A stretch of DNA of 64,000 nucleotides from Xenopus tropicalis (taxonomy: Eukaryota > Chordata > Amphibia > Anura > Pipidae): positions 36,135,712 to 36,199,711 of the forward strand of contig NC_030679.2 in the NCBI RefSeq assembly GCF_000004195.4, read 5' to 3'. The translations under genes and the position numbers were made by a program. The notes below the pieces were generated by a model. The model was not told the DNA's origin and searched no databases. It saw nothing but the letters and a program-made list of their open reading frames with translations. Numbering within the stretch: position 1 is the stretch's first letter; each line of letters begins with the position of its first letter. This document shows positions 11,785-21,837 of this stretch, one piece after another.

Positions 11785-12010
11785 GTTTAACTATATATAC
11801 AGCAGACCCCACGGTCACGGGGGGTCCCAGGCATCAGGGAAACCTTAGTCCCCCCTCCCCGGCCCCACTCCTTCCTTAAATATTGCGGTGCCATCAGGCC
11901 TGCAATGTATGACACTGACGGAGCCAGGAGGGGGGAGGAGGGACTGGTCCTGCCGGGCCCTCCCAAAAGATTTTTCTGCAGGGGGACCCAGCGCAACCAA
12001 GTTATGCCTC
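11785..12010. repeat. Dispersed repeat fragment (AGCAGACCCCACGGTC type)
   Basis: Shares CAGCAGACCCCACGGTC, AGATTTTTCTGCAGGGGGA and GCGCAACCAAGTTATGCC with the fragments at 1,485 and 54,090. GC-rich, non-coding. Confidence 0.55.
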
Positions 12011-12357
12011 TGCAAGTTCAGTTTGACACTGTGTTTGCTTGTCTAAAAAACAGACAGTCATAAAATTCTGGTACAAAGTCTTTCCCAAAACCAACAATAT
12101 AAACTGACATGCCAAAAACTGATACAAATGCTGTGAATTCTAAGAATTATGCTTGATATTAAAGATATTCCATTTTGGAATAGGTTTCCATCAGTTTCCA
12201 GCTTGTTCCCTCCTTTCCCAGCACCAGTGAAGATTAGAGCTACTGATACAAGCTGGTATGTATAATACCCTTCCATAAGCCCAGCTAAGTCGTTCAAATG
12301 CAAGCAAACTGAAACCAGTTGTAAACAGTTTGCCAGGAATTCAGATTAAAAAACCCA

Positions 12358-12498
12358 AGAGGCAGATTTATCAAAGATTGAAAAGTTCCTTTCTTTTCGC
12401 ATTTTATCCTCATTAAAAAAAATGGACTTTAGAGGAAATGTTCCTATATGTATCATTCTTTTCTATGGTTCCCTAGTGAAAAGATGTAAAAACTTTTA
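12358..12498. repeat. Partial foldback element
   Basis: Begins GAGGCAGATTTATCAAAG, like the GGGGCAGATTTATCA family, and runs directly into the next element. AAAAGTTCCTTTCTTTTCGC and CTAGTGAAAAGATGTAAAAAC form weak inverted arms. Confidence 0.4.
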
Positions 12499-12702
12499 GG
12501 GGCAGCTCTATCAAAGTGTGAGATTTTAGTTTACCACAGTAAAATTCACCCACTTTCTATTCATTCCTATGATATTTTTAGAATCGTATCAAATGGTGAA
12601 CTCTAACTTTCACTCATTCATAGATATGCTTCTAAAAATCCACACAAATGAATAGAAAGTGGGTAATTTTTTCTGTGGTGAGCTCTGATCTCTCATTGCC
12701 CC
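12499..12702. mobile_element. Foldback MITE, GGGGCAGATTTATCA family
   Basis: Diverged copy: GGGGCAGCTCTATCAAAG at the left and TGATCTCTCATTGCCCC at the right, with CACCCACTTTCTATTCATTC paired to GAATAGAAAGTGGGT inside. Confidence 0.7.
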
Positions 12703-14129
12703 ATGGGTGATGAAATGGGTAAGGAAAGGGCATTTTGTCCTCCACCCAGGGGCGTCAAATTGTCTGAAAATACCTGCTTATAGTCAAACGTGATTGCAGT
12801 ATCACATCCAGTCAAATAACTGTGCAAAATTGCAGAGGGAGAGACAGCGATTCCTGGGATGTACAAGGCAAAGGTATTTTCAGGGTGTGAGTGGCAACAA
12901 AACCTTGTGACTTATTGTCTTTATTGAATTGTAGGACTTTCCCATTGACTTAAATGGTGATAAATTTCCCACAATGTTAAAGACTTTTTCATGACTTTTC
13001 ATCTCAGTTGAATCTGGAGCAGTTTTTGACCCATAGCATCAAAAGGTTTTCCCAAACTTGGAAAACACAACAGACATCAAAGGTGCGATAATGTTGATCA
13101 ATGGTGGGAAAACATATGTATCACTTCTGGTTTCCGAAGTTGCCCAGTTTCCTAGCTGATCTGATCACTGGGCCCTGGGGCCAAACAATTGGATCACAAT
13201 AAGGGTATGCTGTTTGTCTGGGTGACGTCTTTGTCTACAATGGGATTTTTAAACCTGCCTGATTGACATTTGCCTGATTTTTAGCCAGCTATCAATTGAG
13301 CAGGCCCACACATGGGCAGATAAGATGCCTCAAATTGAATGGACTGAATGAGCAGCTGTATGGTGTATGGCCACCTGGAGGCTTGTAGACTAGCAATGCC
13401 TGGGTTTGAAAGAACCTGCCCTCTTTTAAATTGATACTTTTCACTGGCCTACGTATCACTACTCTTCTATCAGCCAGCCAATCAGCCACTCTTCCTTTAC
13501 ACCTTAAACTGTATTCATTAGTAGTTCCTTCCCACAGAGACCTATTGTTATTACGATCCAACCAAAATGCAGAAGTAGACATAAGAGAGATGGACAGACA
13601 GATGGAAGCATAGACAGGCAGATAGCTATATAAAGACCACTACAAAAGATTAACAAAAGATCATATTATACTGTACTTTAATAGTCAAATTTATATTAAT
13701 TTACAAATATAAAGGAAAATTGTATGCACCGTCGCTATGGAACATTTCCTAGTGCACCATGTTATGTGGGGTAAGATATTTTAAAATGTGTTGAAATGAA
13801 GTGGTATTTTCCAGGTTTTGCTAAATATTATTTTGTGATGGTGACTCTGCTACTGTCGCACCAATGAGACAAGACTTGCATTCTAAAGAAAGGAGATTGC
13901 ATTATATGCTCTGTTTGTGATATAAACTGTATAATCACCTCCTGCAACCAGAAAAGAATGCAGATACACTACCGTAAGGAGTTCCGCCAATATTAGCGTT
14001 AGGGAGATAATGATGCTTATTATGTAGCTGTCACAGAATAGCCGAGCGTGGAACAGAATGAGTACTCTACAGCCAAACTATCTGAATATCACTACTTATC
14101 CAAATACTCCAGGTTCAGCCAGACCCAAG
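12703..14129. other. Gene-free stretch with one possible MITE
   Basis: About 13,145-13,378 ends GGTGTATGGCCACCT, the terminus of the GGTGGCCATACAC family, so an eroded copy may lie there. A GACAGACAGATGGAAGCATAG stutter (as separate short units) sits near 13,590-13,630. No exon recognised. Confidence 0.45.
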
Positions 14130-14345
14130 CTGTCCGCATTTGTGAATTTCAGAGGGTTTTTTTTCAATTCGAATAAACTTAACATTTGACTAAACTTAAA
14201 TGTTTGCTTATGAATTGAAACATTTATAAAAACATAAAAACTGAATTCATATTCTAACCATCATTTTCAATGGCTATAAAAAGTCTGGGCACGAGCAACG
14301 CCATTTGCCAGAAGTTCATTAAGAAAAACTCTCACTACTAATTTA
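14130..14345. repeat. AT-rich dispersed repeat fragment
   Basis: Resembles 7,018-7,290 (CAATTCGAATAAACTTAAC, then AAATGTTTGC). Followed by a 12-C run at 14,346-14,357. Confidence 0.35.
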
Positions 14346-14357
14346 CCCCCCCCCCCC

Positions 14358-15267
14358 ACGCTTATAAGGGGCACTCTATTTATCAGGTACCCTCAATAAC
14401 TGTCAAGTTGTAGGAAAATAGTTACATGGTCACTTGTGTCCATTTTTGCATTCAGAAGCCTCATAACCTATGTAGCAAAAGGTAAGTTTTATACAGCACA
14501 TTAGGGGCTCTGCTCTCTTCTCTATGTTTCTGTTTGACATCTTGATTTTATTTTGGAGACAGACAAGGTACGGACAGGTGGCTGCTGCAGGGGACAGCCA
14601 GGGAATAGGATACTAGCACAGGCCGGACCTCCAGCCAAATTCTGCCATAGGCCTGCCAGGCATCAATGCCAATTTCTATCCTGTGTTGCAGACAGACATT
14701 CATATTTGAAATGCAAGGAACAACGTGTTTCCCAGAAATCAAAAAACTTTTACTGAGCTAGAAGTTCTTTTCATCATGGTGGTACAATTAAAGTGTAAAT
14801 ATACCATATATTTCGCTGGTGGTTTATATCCCGCAGAGAAGGAGTTGTGCAGTTTGTCATTTACTTGAATGAAAACCACAAATGAGTTTTCTAGCCAAAT
14901 CTGCCTGTCCCTAATTAAATTCCATTTAAGAAAATAAAAGGCATGAGGTGCATTCACACATTCAGTATATGCCCCATTTGCCATTCAGCATGTCAGAATA
15001 GACCATGTGGTTATAGATTAGTGTGTGCATAAAGTATTGCATGTATGTGACACAGAAGATCATGTGAAATGATGACCCCCCCCCCTCCCTTGGAGTTGTG
15101 TTCTTTGGATGACAGACCTCCAGCCTTCGGCTATAAATACAGAGCAGGCATCATTTGGGCATAACCTTTTCTGTTGAGAAAATTTTCTATGGCCCAATAC
15201 CATTTTTCAATATACTCCTATATTTCTACTGTAACACCCCCCCTGAATAAGTATCCTCAAGCTATAT
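14358..15267. other. Gene-free stretch
   Basis: Ordinary sequence apart from a 10-C run at about 15,076-15,085. No exon recognised. Confidence 0.5.
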
Positions 15268-15732
15268 ACAGGTATGGAATCTGTTATCCTATAACCCGTT
15301 ATCCTATAACCCCTTATCCAGAAAGCTCTGAATTACGGGAAGGAATGAAGGGAATCTCCCATAATCAAATAATTCAGATTTTTAAAAATGATTTCCTTTT
15401 TCTCTGTAATAGTAAAACAGTACCTTATACTTGATCCCAACTAAGATATAATTACCCCTTATTGGGGGCAGAACAGCCCTATTGGGTTTATTTAATGGTT
15501 AAATGATTCCCTTTTCTCTGTAATAATAAAACAGTACCTTATACTTGATCCCAACTAAGATATAATTAATACTTACTGGAGATAAAACAATCCTATTGGG
15601 TTTAATTAATGTTTAAATATCTTTTTTAACAGACTGTATATGGTACTGTGATCCATATTATGGAAAGATCCCTTATCTGGAAAACCTCAGCTCCCAAGCA
15701 TTCTGGGTAATAGATCATATACCCGTACCTGT
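15268..15732 (+). mobile_element. Family-R repeat with internal 115-bp tandem duplication
   Basis: Ends ACAGGTATGGAATC and ATACCCGTACCTGT. It is about 135 bp longer than other copies because the segment 15,386-15,500 (starting AAATGATTTCC, containing AAAACAGTACCTTATACTTG) is repeated at 15,501-15,614. A small CCGTTATCCTATAACC stutter is also present near the left end. Confidence 0.8.
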
Positions 15733-16513
15733 AATTAGTATCATACCTGTATACAGCAGTGCACCAATCTACCAGTGTAGAAAATACAATCTTGGTTATT
15801 TTGTATAGAGTAATCACAACTACAGTAATGTCAAGCAAAGAGAAAAAAAAAAAGAATGCAGTAGTACTGAAGTGAGGTTGGGTTGCCAGGAAAACCAGTG
15901 CCTGTATTATAGCCCCTGTTAAGGGTGATTTAGAGGATTTTAATTATGTCCTGGCTGAGGGAGAATGGTAAAGGGACTTTATTCTGAAAAACACAGTTTT
16001 GAACAGTGTATTATGATATCAGGCTTACATATTAAGAGCATAGGAGCCAATGTGCCCCTGATACGCAGGTGCTACCCAAACCCTGGGGGATACAGTGATG
16101 CAGTGGAACTGGCAGGGAACACTGACGTGAAGGGAAGTACAAAGCCACTGGGAAAAGATGTTTATAGAAGGTGGCATGCACTCATCAGTGATGCGGAAAG
16201 GTTATTATACTGTATGAGGAGGAGGAGGCATATACACATGAATAAAGTATCCATTAGCAAAGACCTGTACCAGTTTCACAACAGCCAAATCTTTCATGTG
16301 ATTTAGAGAGAAATGAGACTAAAACTGACTAATTTGTCTGTTCCCTGTGATGCTAAAACACTGCATTCCAACATCCTGAGCCAGAGACTATAGAGAGAGT
16401 GAGGTGCTGCAGTCACCAATGATGCCAATAAAGCCCTATCAGTAGCAACCTGCGTAATATCTGGGGATAAGAGGAGATGGGGATGTGGGTACCGGCAGGC
16501 AGTAGGCACTTAC
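15733..16513. other. Gene-free stretch, possible intron start
   Basis: No repeat family recognised. If the exon at 16,514-16,586 is real this is the first part of its intron on the minus strand. A 113-codon plus-strand open frame (15,965-16,306) has no recognisable domain. Confidence 0.45.
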
Positions 16514-16586
16514 CCATCAGCAGCCAGATGGAGGTGGCAGACAGAATGAGGAAGGTTAGCATGTCTCCCGGTGCCGGCTGCAGCAT
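16514..16586 (-). CDS. Candidate first coding exon (partial), hydrophobic N-terminus
   Basis: On the minus strand an ATG at 16,586-16,584 opens 24 codons reading MLQPAPGDMLTF then LILSATSIWLLM, followed by one more base and a consensus donor GTAAGT (complement at 16,508-16,513). A second in-frame ATG at codon 9 has a purine at -3 and would give a start directly on the hydrophobic stretch, so either could be used. Residues 9-24 look like the core of a signal peptide or signal anchor, and the exon ends in phase 1, as is common for first exons of secreted or surface proteins. It lies at the edge of a CpG-rich block that would be its 5' UTR and promoter. I do not recognise the protein and see no second exon in the window. 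Seen: frame, donor, CpG context. Inferred: that it is transcribed. Confidence 0.45.
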
Positions 16587-17060
16587 GGACCAGTCCAGTT
16601 AAGGAGAGAGGGGGGAGCGGAGCGCCGCAGCAAAGTCACTGCAGTTAGCAGGCGGGATCACACACGCACATGAGTGGGCTCGGCGGCAGCACTATGCAGC
16701 AGCAGCAGCAGCGCGATAGTATTTTTAGCCTCCCACCTTCAGGGAACAGCCTTAGAGCAGACGCCACTCCTGCTGCAGCGACTGCACAAACACGTGTTTT
16801 CTGCTTTAACCTCTTCTTGTCCTTAATCCGAGCTGTGCCAGCCCCGTAGGCTGCTCCGTGCCGGGATTAGCGCTGTGCGCCGGGGAACTGGATGCTTTGC
16901 ACCCTTATGTACGTATGAAAGCAGCGTTTATTCGCCCAATGACTGGGAATATGAGAGTATAAACACCAATAGAGCAGCAGCCCAGTAGGCAGGGCGCCAC
17001 GCAAAAACCGCAGCTGCTGCAGAATCTCTTGGTGCGCGTTGGGGGTAATGGTTTCTGATA
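16587..17060 (-). promoter_or_regulatory. CpG-rich block, putative 5' UTR and promoter
   Basis: Dense CpG (for example GCGGAGCGCCGCAGC, CTGTGCGCCGGGGAAC, GGGCGCCACGC) in an otherwise CpG-poor window. It contains a short CAG run (16,695-16,713), a CACGTG at about 16,792, CCAAT-type motifs near 16,938 and 16,968 and GC boxes. Position directly upstream of the minus-strand ATG suggests a CpG-island promoter. The start site cannot be fixed from sequence. Confidence 0.45.
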
Positions 17061-17600
17061 TGAGTGCTGTGTGACTCCTGTGACCTCATTAAATTGATAT
17101 TAGTCTGTAAGCTACAGTCACCCTGCCATTCTGACTAGTCTGCTCCAGCAGCAGCTCCATTAAAGATTCATAGAAATTCAGCTTCCTGATGAAAAGGATC
17201 ATTTTCTGTACATTCTGGCCATTGTCACTGCTAGCTGCAAGGCCGCCTCTCTGTTGGGTGACCCTATTCCATTCAATTCAGGAAAGTTTTGATAATTATT
17301 AGGTACAGGAGAGAAAGGGATGGACAGACAAAATTGCACCAGATCAAATGCTGCAGAGTTAAATTTCCAAAACTCCCTACTGCCCCCCCCCCCCCCAGGT
17401 TTAGGATTTGGGAATTTTAGTTCAGCAATAGGTGAAGGCTGTGTCTGAGAACTTTTTCCCAATGATATAAAACCACTAGTTCCCATGAAATCACTGATCT
17501 TTCTATCATAGATGAGATTAAAAATTTAAGCCTTTTAATGGGATTTGTATACTAACAGTTTAATGTTGATGCTGGCACTGCAGTTATTACTATTCATTAT
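17061..17600. other. Gene-free stretch
   Basis: No exon recognised; a 14-C run at 17,383-17,396. Confidence 0.5.
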
Positions 17601-17619
17601 ATCACTCTGACTGCAGCAC

Positions 17620-17870
17620 ATTACCAACATTATACATCATTCCCTGCCCCATGGAGCTTACATTTTAAACTGCAGTCATATTTATACACACTATGGTCAC
17701 ATTAACTTTCTTTTTTGCAGAATAAGCAGAAACCAGGGTACCTGGAGGAAACCCACACAGACACAGGGAGAACATACAAACTCCTTGCTGCCCTGGCTGA
17801 GATTGAACATAGGATCCCAGAGCTACAAGCCATGACACAAGCTGTGGCACCATACTTGCCTATTAACTAC
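17620..17870 (-). repeat. LINE-type 3' region fragment (CR1/L2-like)
   Basis: CCCTGCCCCATGGAGCTTAC, then ACACTATGGTCAC, then GGAGGAAACCCACACAGACA and GGGAGAACATACAAACTCC, then GATTGAACATAGGATCCCAG. This order is that of a widespread fish/amphibian LINE-derived repeat, read on the minus strand. The clade name is from memory. Degenerate, no open frame. Confidence 0.6.
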
Positions 17871-18213
17871 TAACATTGCTGGAATATTAGGTTTGATTCC
17901 TAGTAGAGCAGCAGGGTTGCCACACAGTATAAAGTGTGCACTGGAGTAAGTTAAGCCATAAATACCACAGAAGAAGCTGCTCTATAGGGTACTCTATAGA
18001 GTGACTGAATGTTTTGTGCTGCGTTATACTCTGTATGGCCAAATGGATCCAGTCGTGCATCTCATTCCAGAACCTAAACTGTACAGTGTGACTTTACAGA
18101 AATCTGGTAGCTTATACTTTAGGGAGGTTGAAAGAACAAGGACAGGTTATTTGAAAGGGGGATGCCTCTATCTTAGGTACCTCCCAGTGATTTATATTGC
18201 TGGGATTTTCTAT
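17871..18213. other. Gene-free stretch
   Basis: Nothing recognised. A 72-codon plus-strand open frame at 18,001-18,219 has no known domain. Confidence 0.5.
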
Positions 18214-18580
18214 CTTTAATGAGAACTAAACCTTAAAAATACATATGGCTAAAAATGCCATATTTTATATACTGAATTTACTGCACTGGCCTAAAGGTTC
18301 AGCATCTCAGTAGTAGCAATGGTTCTGACCTTTACAGTTATCACTGGTGCTCCCCATCTTGGAAAGTGTCTGAGACACTGCACATGCTCAGTGGGCTCAA
18401 AAGTTATGTCCCATATGTTCCATGTCACTGTTTGGTTACTGAGTGCTAACAGATTAAAAAATGCAAAACAGGAAGTAGTGTTCTGGCTATTTTGTTAGAC
18501 ATCTGCTCACTCCAGCCTTTATAGATTACATTTTGCCTAACTAACTATTCTGAAAACATTATTTATTTTGCACAGCCTAT
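18214..18580. mobile_element. T2-like dispersed repeat
   Basis: Starts TTTAATGAGAACTAAACC and holds ATGGCTAAAAATGCCATATT, GCACATGCTCAGTGGGCTC and CACCATCTTGGAAAGTG-like text, familiar from Xenopus interspersed repeats. Right boundary unclear. Confidence 0.5.
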
Positions 18581-18619
18581 TTATTTATCCAGTTTCACGG
18601 CGCTCCACATAATTAAATT

Positions 18620-18685
18620 ATTTTTTATACTGGAAAACCCCAGATCCCAAGCATTCCAGATTGTATGATCCTATATCTATATTCA
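18620..18685 (+). repeat. Family-R 3' end fragment
   Basis: CTGGAAAACCCCAGATCCCA and AGCATTCCAGATT match the right end of the family. Confidence 0.6.
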
Positions 18686-19109
18686 CTGTAATCTCAATAT
18701 CCATCATTTTTATAACTGTAATTAAAAGCTCAGTGTGGTCTGGTGTTTTTTTTTAATCTTATCAATGTTCTTTCATTATGCAGCATAGCAGAAGAACTTT
18801 ATGAGGAGTCTTCCTCTGTGATGGCTCTGTAATGGAGGTAAAGACTCATTTACTTGTGCCCAGTTCAAAAAAAGTTTTTTAAGTTCAGTTGATACCATTT
18901 CTGGTGTATGGCAATTCAGGACAGGAGGGAGGAAGAAGGCAGCAGTGCTGAGTACAACTACGCAAGGAACGTAACTGACTGTGAGGAATGTTGTGAGCTC
19001 ACAACTGCGCTTGGGGAAGGGTTGCCACCTTCAATCTTTAAAGCTCTGGACAGGGGGCCAAGGTGAAGGGGTGAAGCTGGTAATGTCAGGAGTGGGTTAG
19101 TGACATATA
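18686..19109. other. Gene-free stretch
   Basis: No exon recognised; 19,018-19,090 (GGTTGCCACCTTCAATC) may be a repeat remnant. Confidence 0.45.
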
Positions 19110-19330
19110 GGGGCAGATTTATCATGGTGTGAGTTTAGAGTTTAATACAGAAAAACTCACCCATGTTCTATTCATTCCTATGGGATTTTTAGAAGCATAT
19201 TTATCAAATGGTGAGTTCTAACTTTCACCCATTGATAAATGCACTTTTAAAAATCCCATAGGAATGAATAGAACATGGGTGAGTTTTTATGTATTAAACT
19301 CTAAACTCACATTTTGATAAATCTGCCCCT
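19110..19330. mobile_element. Foldback MITE, near-perfect arms
   Basis: GGGGCAGATTTATCATGGTG at the left and CACATTTTGATAAATCTGCCCC-type right end; about 95-bp arms including CCATGTTCTATTCATTCCTA and its complement are almost identical, making this the best-preserved copy of the family here and so probably the youngest. Confidence 0.8.
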
Positions 19331-20165
19331 TAGTGGCAGATAATTAATGCCAAGGCTGTAGCTATGACTCCGCAGGCTGTGATTGGCCCAGTGCCGCATC
19401 AGTCTTGGAAAAGCCCCTTTCAGGTTTCAGACTTCTGATATCCGGGCAGGTAGTTTTTAACCTGACATCCTGTGTAAAAACCGAGAGTCGGCAACCATGT
19501 TTTTCAGTGGCAAAAGACCCCTACAGTAACTGCATATGGGCTCATGGACTTTCACCCTGCATTCCTCTGTGGTGGATCTCTCCTACGTTCTACCTCTGGG
19601 GAACGCAGGAAAGTGCAGCCCATTTTTCAGATTTGAGGTTTACTCAACCTGAAACACCCACTGCAGGTGGAAAGCAAATTGATTTTCTTTTCAGTTACTG
19701 GGCCCAATGATTTCTGGATATGTGGTTAATATTGACTGCCATCTTGTGGTAGCTATGTATACTGCACGTCTTGAGATTATTCTACAGCTGCTTATCTGAT
19801 ATATCTTGCAATATCAAAAACACATAGAATATTTAATTACCAGAGGCAAGTATTGGAGAAGGGGGGGGGGGGGGAGCAAAGCAGTCATAGCTACAAAAAT
19901 GTATAGTATTGTTGCCACTTTTCCTTTTTATATTTAGTTTTTGTGGAAGACAACTGCCCTGACTCATGAGCAGATATGTTTTCAAACAATGCTTTTTAGA
20001 AGCTTCCAGTTTTACATAGGCTGCTATGGAAAGCAGGACTGGCTGCCCCCGGTATTTTGGTTGGGCAGTATTGCATTATCCCACTTCTTATAAAGTACTT
20101 TGAGTGCCTATACCCACCATATATATGCTTGCCACTTAGATTTTAGATGATTGGGATGGTATTAT
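19331..20165. other. Gene-free stretch
   Basis: A 14-G run at 19,861-19,874. The 101-codon open frame at 19,405-19,710 has no domain I recognise. Confidence 0.5.
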
Positions 20166-20169
20166 TCAT

Positions 20170-20440
20170 ACATACCTCCCCCCTGTCTTCCAGTGGCCTC
20201 AAAGCAGGAGCTTATTTTTGAATTCTTGGCTTGGTGGCAAGTTTTGGCTACATAAAAATCAGGTGTACTGCCAAACAGAGCCTCCCGTAGGCTGCCAGTC
20301 CACATAGGGGCTATTGAGTAGCCAATCATAGCTCTTACTGGCACACCCAGGAACCTTTTTCATGCTTGTGTTGCTCCCCAACATGTTTTCCTTTTGAATG
20401 TTGCTCACAGGTATAAAAGGTTGGGGACCCCTGATGTAAC
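20170..20440 (+). mobile_element. hAT-like MITE, 5' truncated
   Basis: Shares CAGTGGCCTCAAAGCAGG, CTTATTTTTGAATTCTTGGC, GTAGGCTGCCAGTC and AAAAGGTTGGGGACCCCTG with the longer copy at 35,199-35,478. The left terminus is missing. Confidence 0.7.
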
Positions 20441-20705
20441 GAGTAATATTCTGAGACAATTTGCAATTGGTCTTCATTTTTTTATTTGTGGCATTTTAAT
20501 TATTTCACTTTTTGTCCAGCAACTTTCTAGTTTGGAATTTCAGCAGTTATCTGGTTGCTAGTGGTTTGAATGAGAGACATACTATTGTAAAGTTAAAAAA
20601 GGCTGCCTCTTATTTCTAAGTTAAGATAGATATCCTTATGGTGTATTCTGTGGTGAAAACTGACAAATAAAGGTCTTTTTTTTGTTTTAATTTAAAAGGT
20701 CACTT
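20441..20705. mobile_element. GGTGGTTCACCTT-family MITE fragment
   Basis: AATATTCTGAGACAATTTGC, AATTGGTCTTCATTTTTTTA, then GTTATCTGGTTGCTAGTGG match the family seen at 33,693-34,020 and 53,030-53,275; outer ends eroded. Confidence 0.5.
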
Positions 20706-20706
20706 T

Positions 20707-21090
20707 TAGGGCTATGGCACACTGAACAAAAATCCCCTGTGGTGCCCGCCTTTGATTTTAATGGGATCTACAATGTACCTCCTAGTACAATTGGTTCTTG
20801 GCCTAAAAAAAGTCTCCAATGCAGGTTTTTGGCCTGCTAGGGCCCACCAGAGAACATGGTATCAAGGGTCCTACTCTCACAACAACTTTAAATGCAGTAG
20901 ATGCACAGAACTATGGTGGAAATGAGAAAGGGCTGATGGGTATTATCATGGGCTGAGACCCATCGGGAGATCCTCTGGTACTCTGACAGGCCAGTTTGAC
21001 TTTGCTTGCTGTGGCAGCAGCATCTGGCAGTTATGGTTTTTGGGCACTTCTATGCTGGCAGCAAGGAGGCCTAGTGTGACATGAGCCTTA
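20707..21090. mobile_element. Probable MITE, TTAGGGCTATGGCACAC ends
   Basis: Left end AGGGCTATGGCACACTG and right end CTAGTGTGACATGAGCCTTA are imperfect inverted repeats. Interior unremarkable. A distant relation to the AGGGCTCTGGCAC family is possible. Confidence 0.5.
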
Positions 21091-21092
21091 GC

Positions 21093-21320
21093 ACATACCT
21101 CCCAACATTTGAGAATTTTTTTTGACCATGGACATTTTTACGACCACCTCCCCCTAAATACCCCTCCCTGCCAAAAGCTACTTATTTAATTACGTTTGAG
21201 AAACTCTGTATCTTTTTTTAGCGTTCAGTGCAGGAGATCAAAGGAAGAATCTGGAACTGAGGGCAGAGCTGTTAAAATCGGGACTGTCCAGTGAAATCTT
21301 GGGACAGTTGGGAGGTATGT
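21093..21320. mobile_element. MITE with ACATACCTCCCAAC ends
   Basis: ACATACCTCCCAACATTTG at the left and GGGACAGTTGGGAGGTATGT at the right are inverted repeats of 14 bp. 228 bp, non-coding. Confidence 0.75.
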
Positions 21321-21660
21321 TAGCAAAATCTCCACAAGTAAAGGGGTGTGGCCTAACCACAAAGCCACAAAGCAACCACATGTGACCTAAAATTGTATCT
21401 TTCTGTAAGAAATGTATTTGTGTGTTACTATTAATGTTTCTCATACAGCTTCTCGAGCTGAACCTGATGAGACGTCTCGGTATCAACAGCAGCATCTGAA
21501 ATCATCCATTCCTTCTGGTGCTGTCCAACTGGCAGCCCCCTGTGTGGCCCCCCACCTGTCTGGCTGCTGTAACTGCTTTGTGTAAGCTTTAAATGGTATT
21601 AGTACTGAGATTAGCTGGCCCCCTGCACTGTTCACACCCTTAGATTCGGGCTGTAAACCC
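21321..21660. other. Gene-free stretch
   Basis: Nothing recognised. Confidence 0.45.
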
Positions 21661-21835
21661 CTGTATTGTTTATACATACTGCTTACACTTTTAAGGCTCT
21701 GTGTTGTTCACACCTTTTAGTGCCTACATTGTTTACCCCTGCATTGTTCACACCTCAGGCTCAGACTGTAAATTCCCACATTGTTCATTTGTTTACACCT
21801 CAAGGAGGAGCAGTGCCAGCACTGTGTCGCTGTAT
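21661..21835 (+). repeat. Degenerate CATTGTTCACACC tandem motif
   Basis: Variants of CATTGTTYACACC occur several times at irregular spacing (GTATTGTTTATAC, GTGTTGTTCACACC, CATTGTTTACCCC, CATTGTTCACACC, CATTGTTCATTTG) just before the 34-bp array. Looks like an older, decayed tandem repeat. Confidence 0.6.
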
Positions 21836-21837
21836 GT

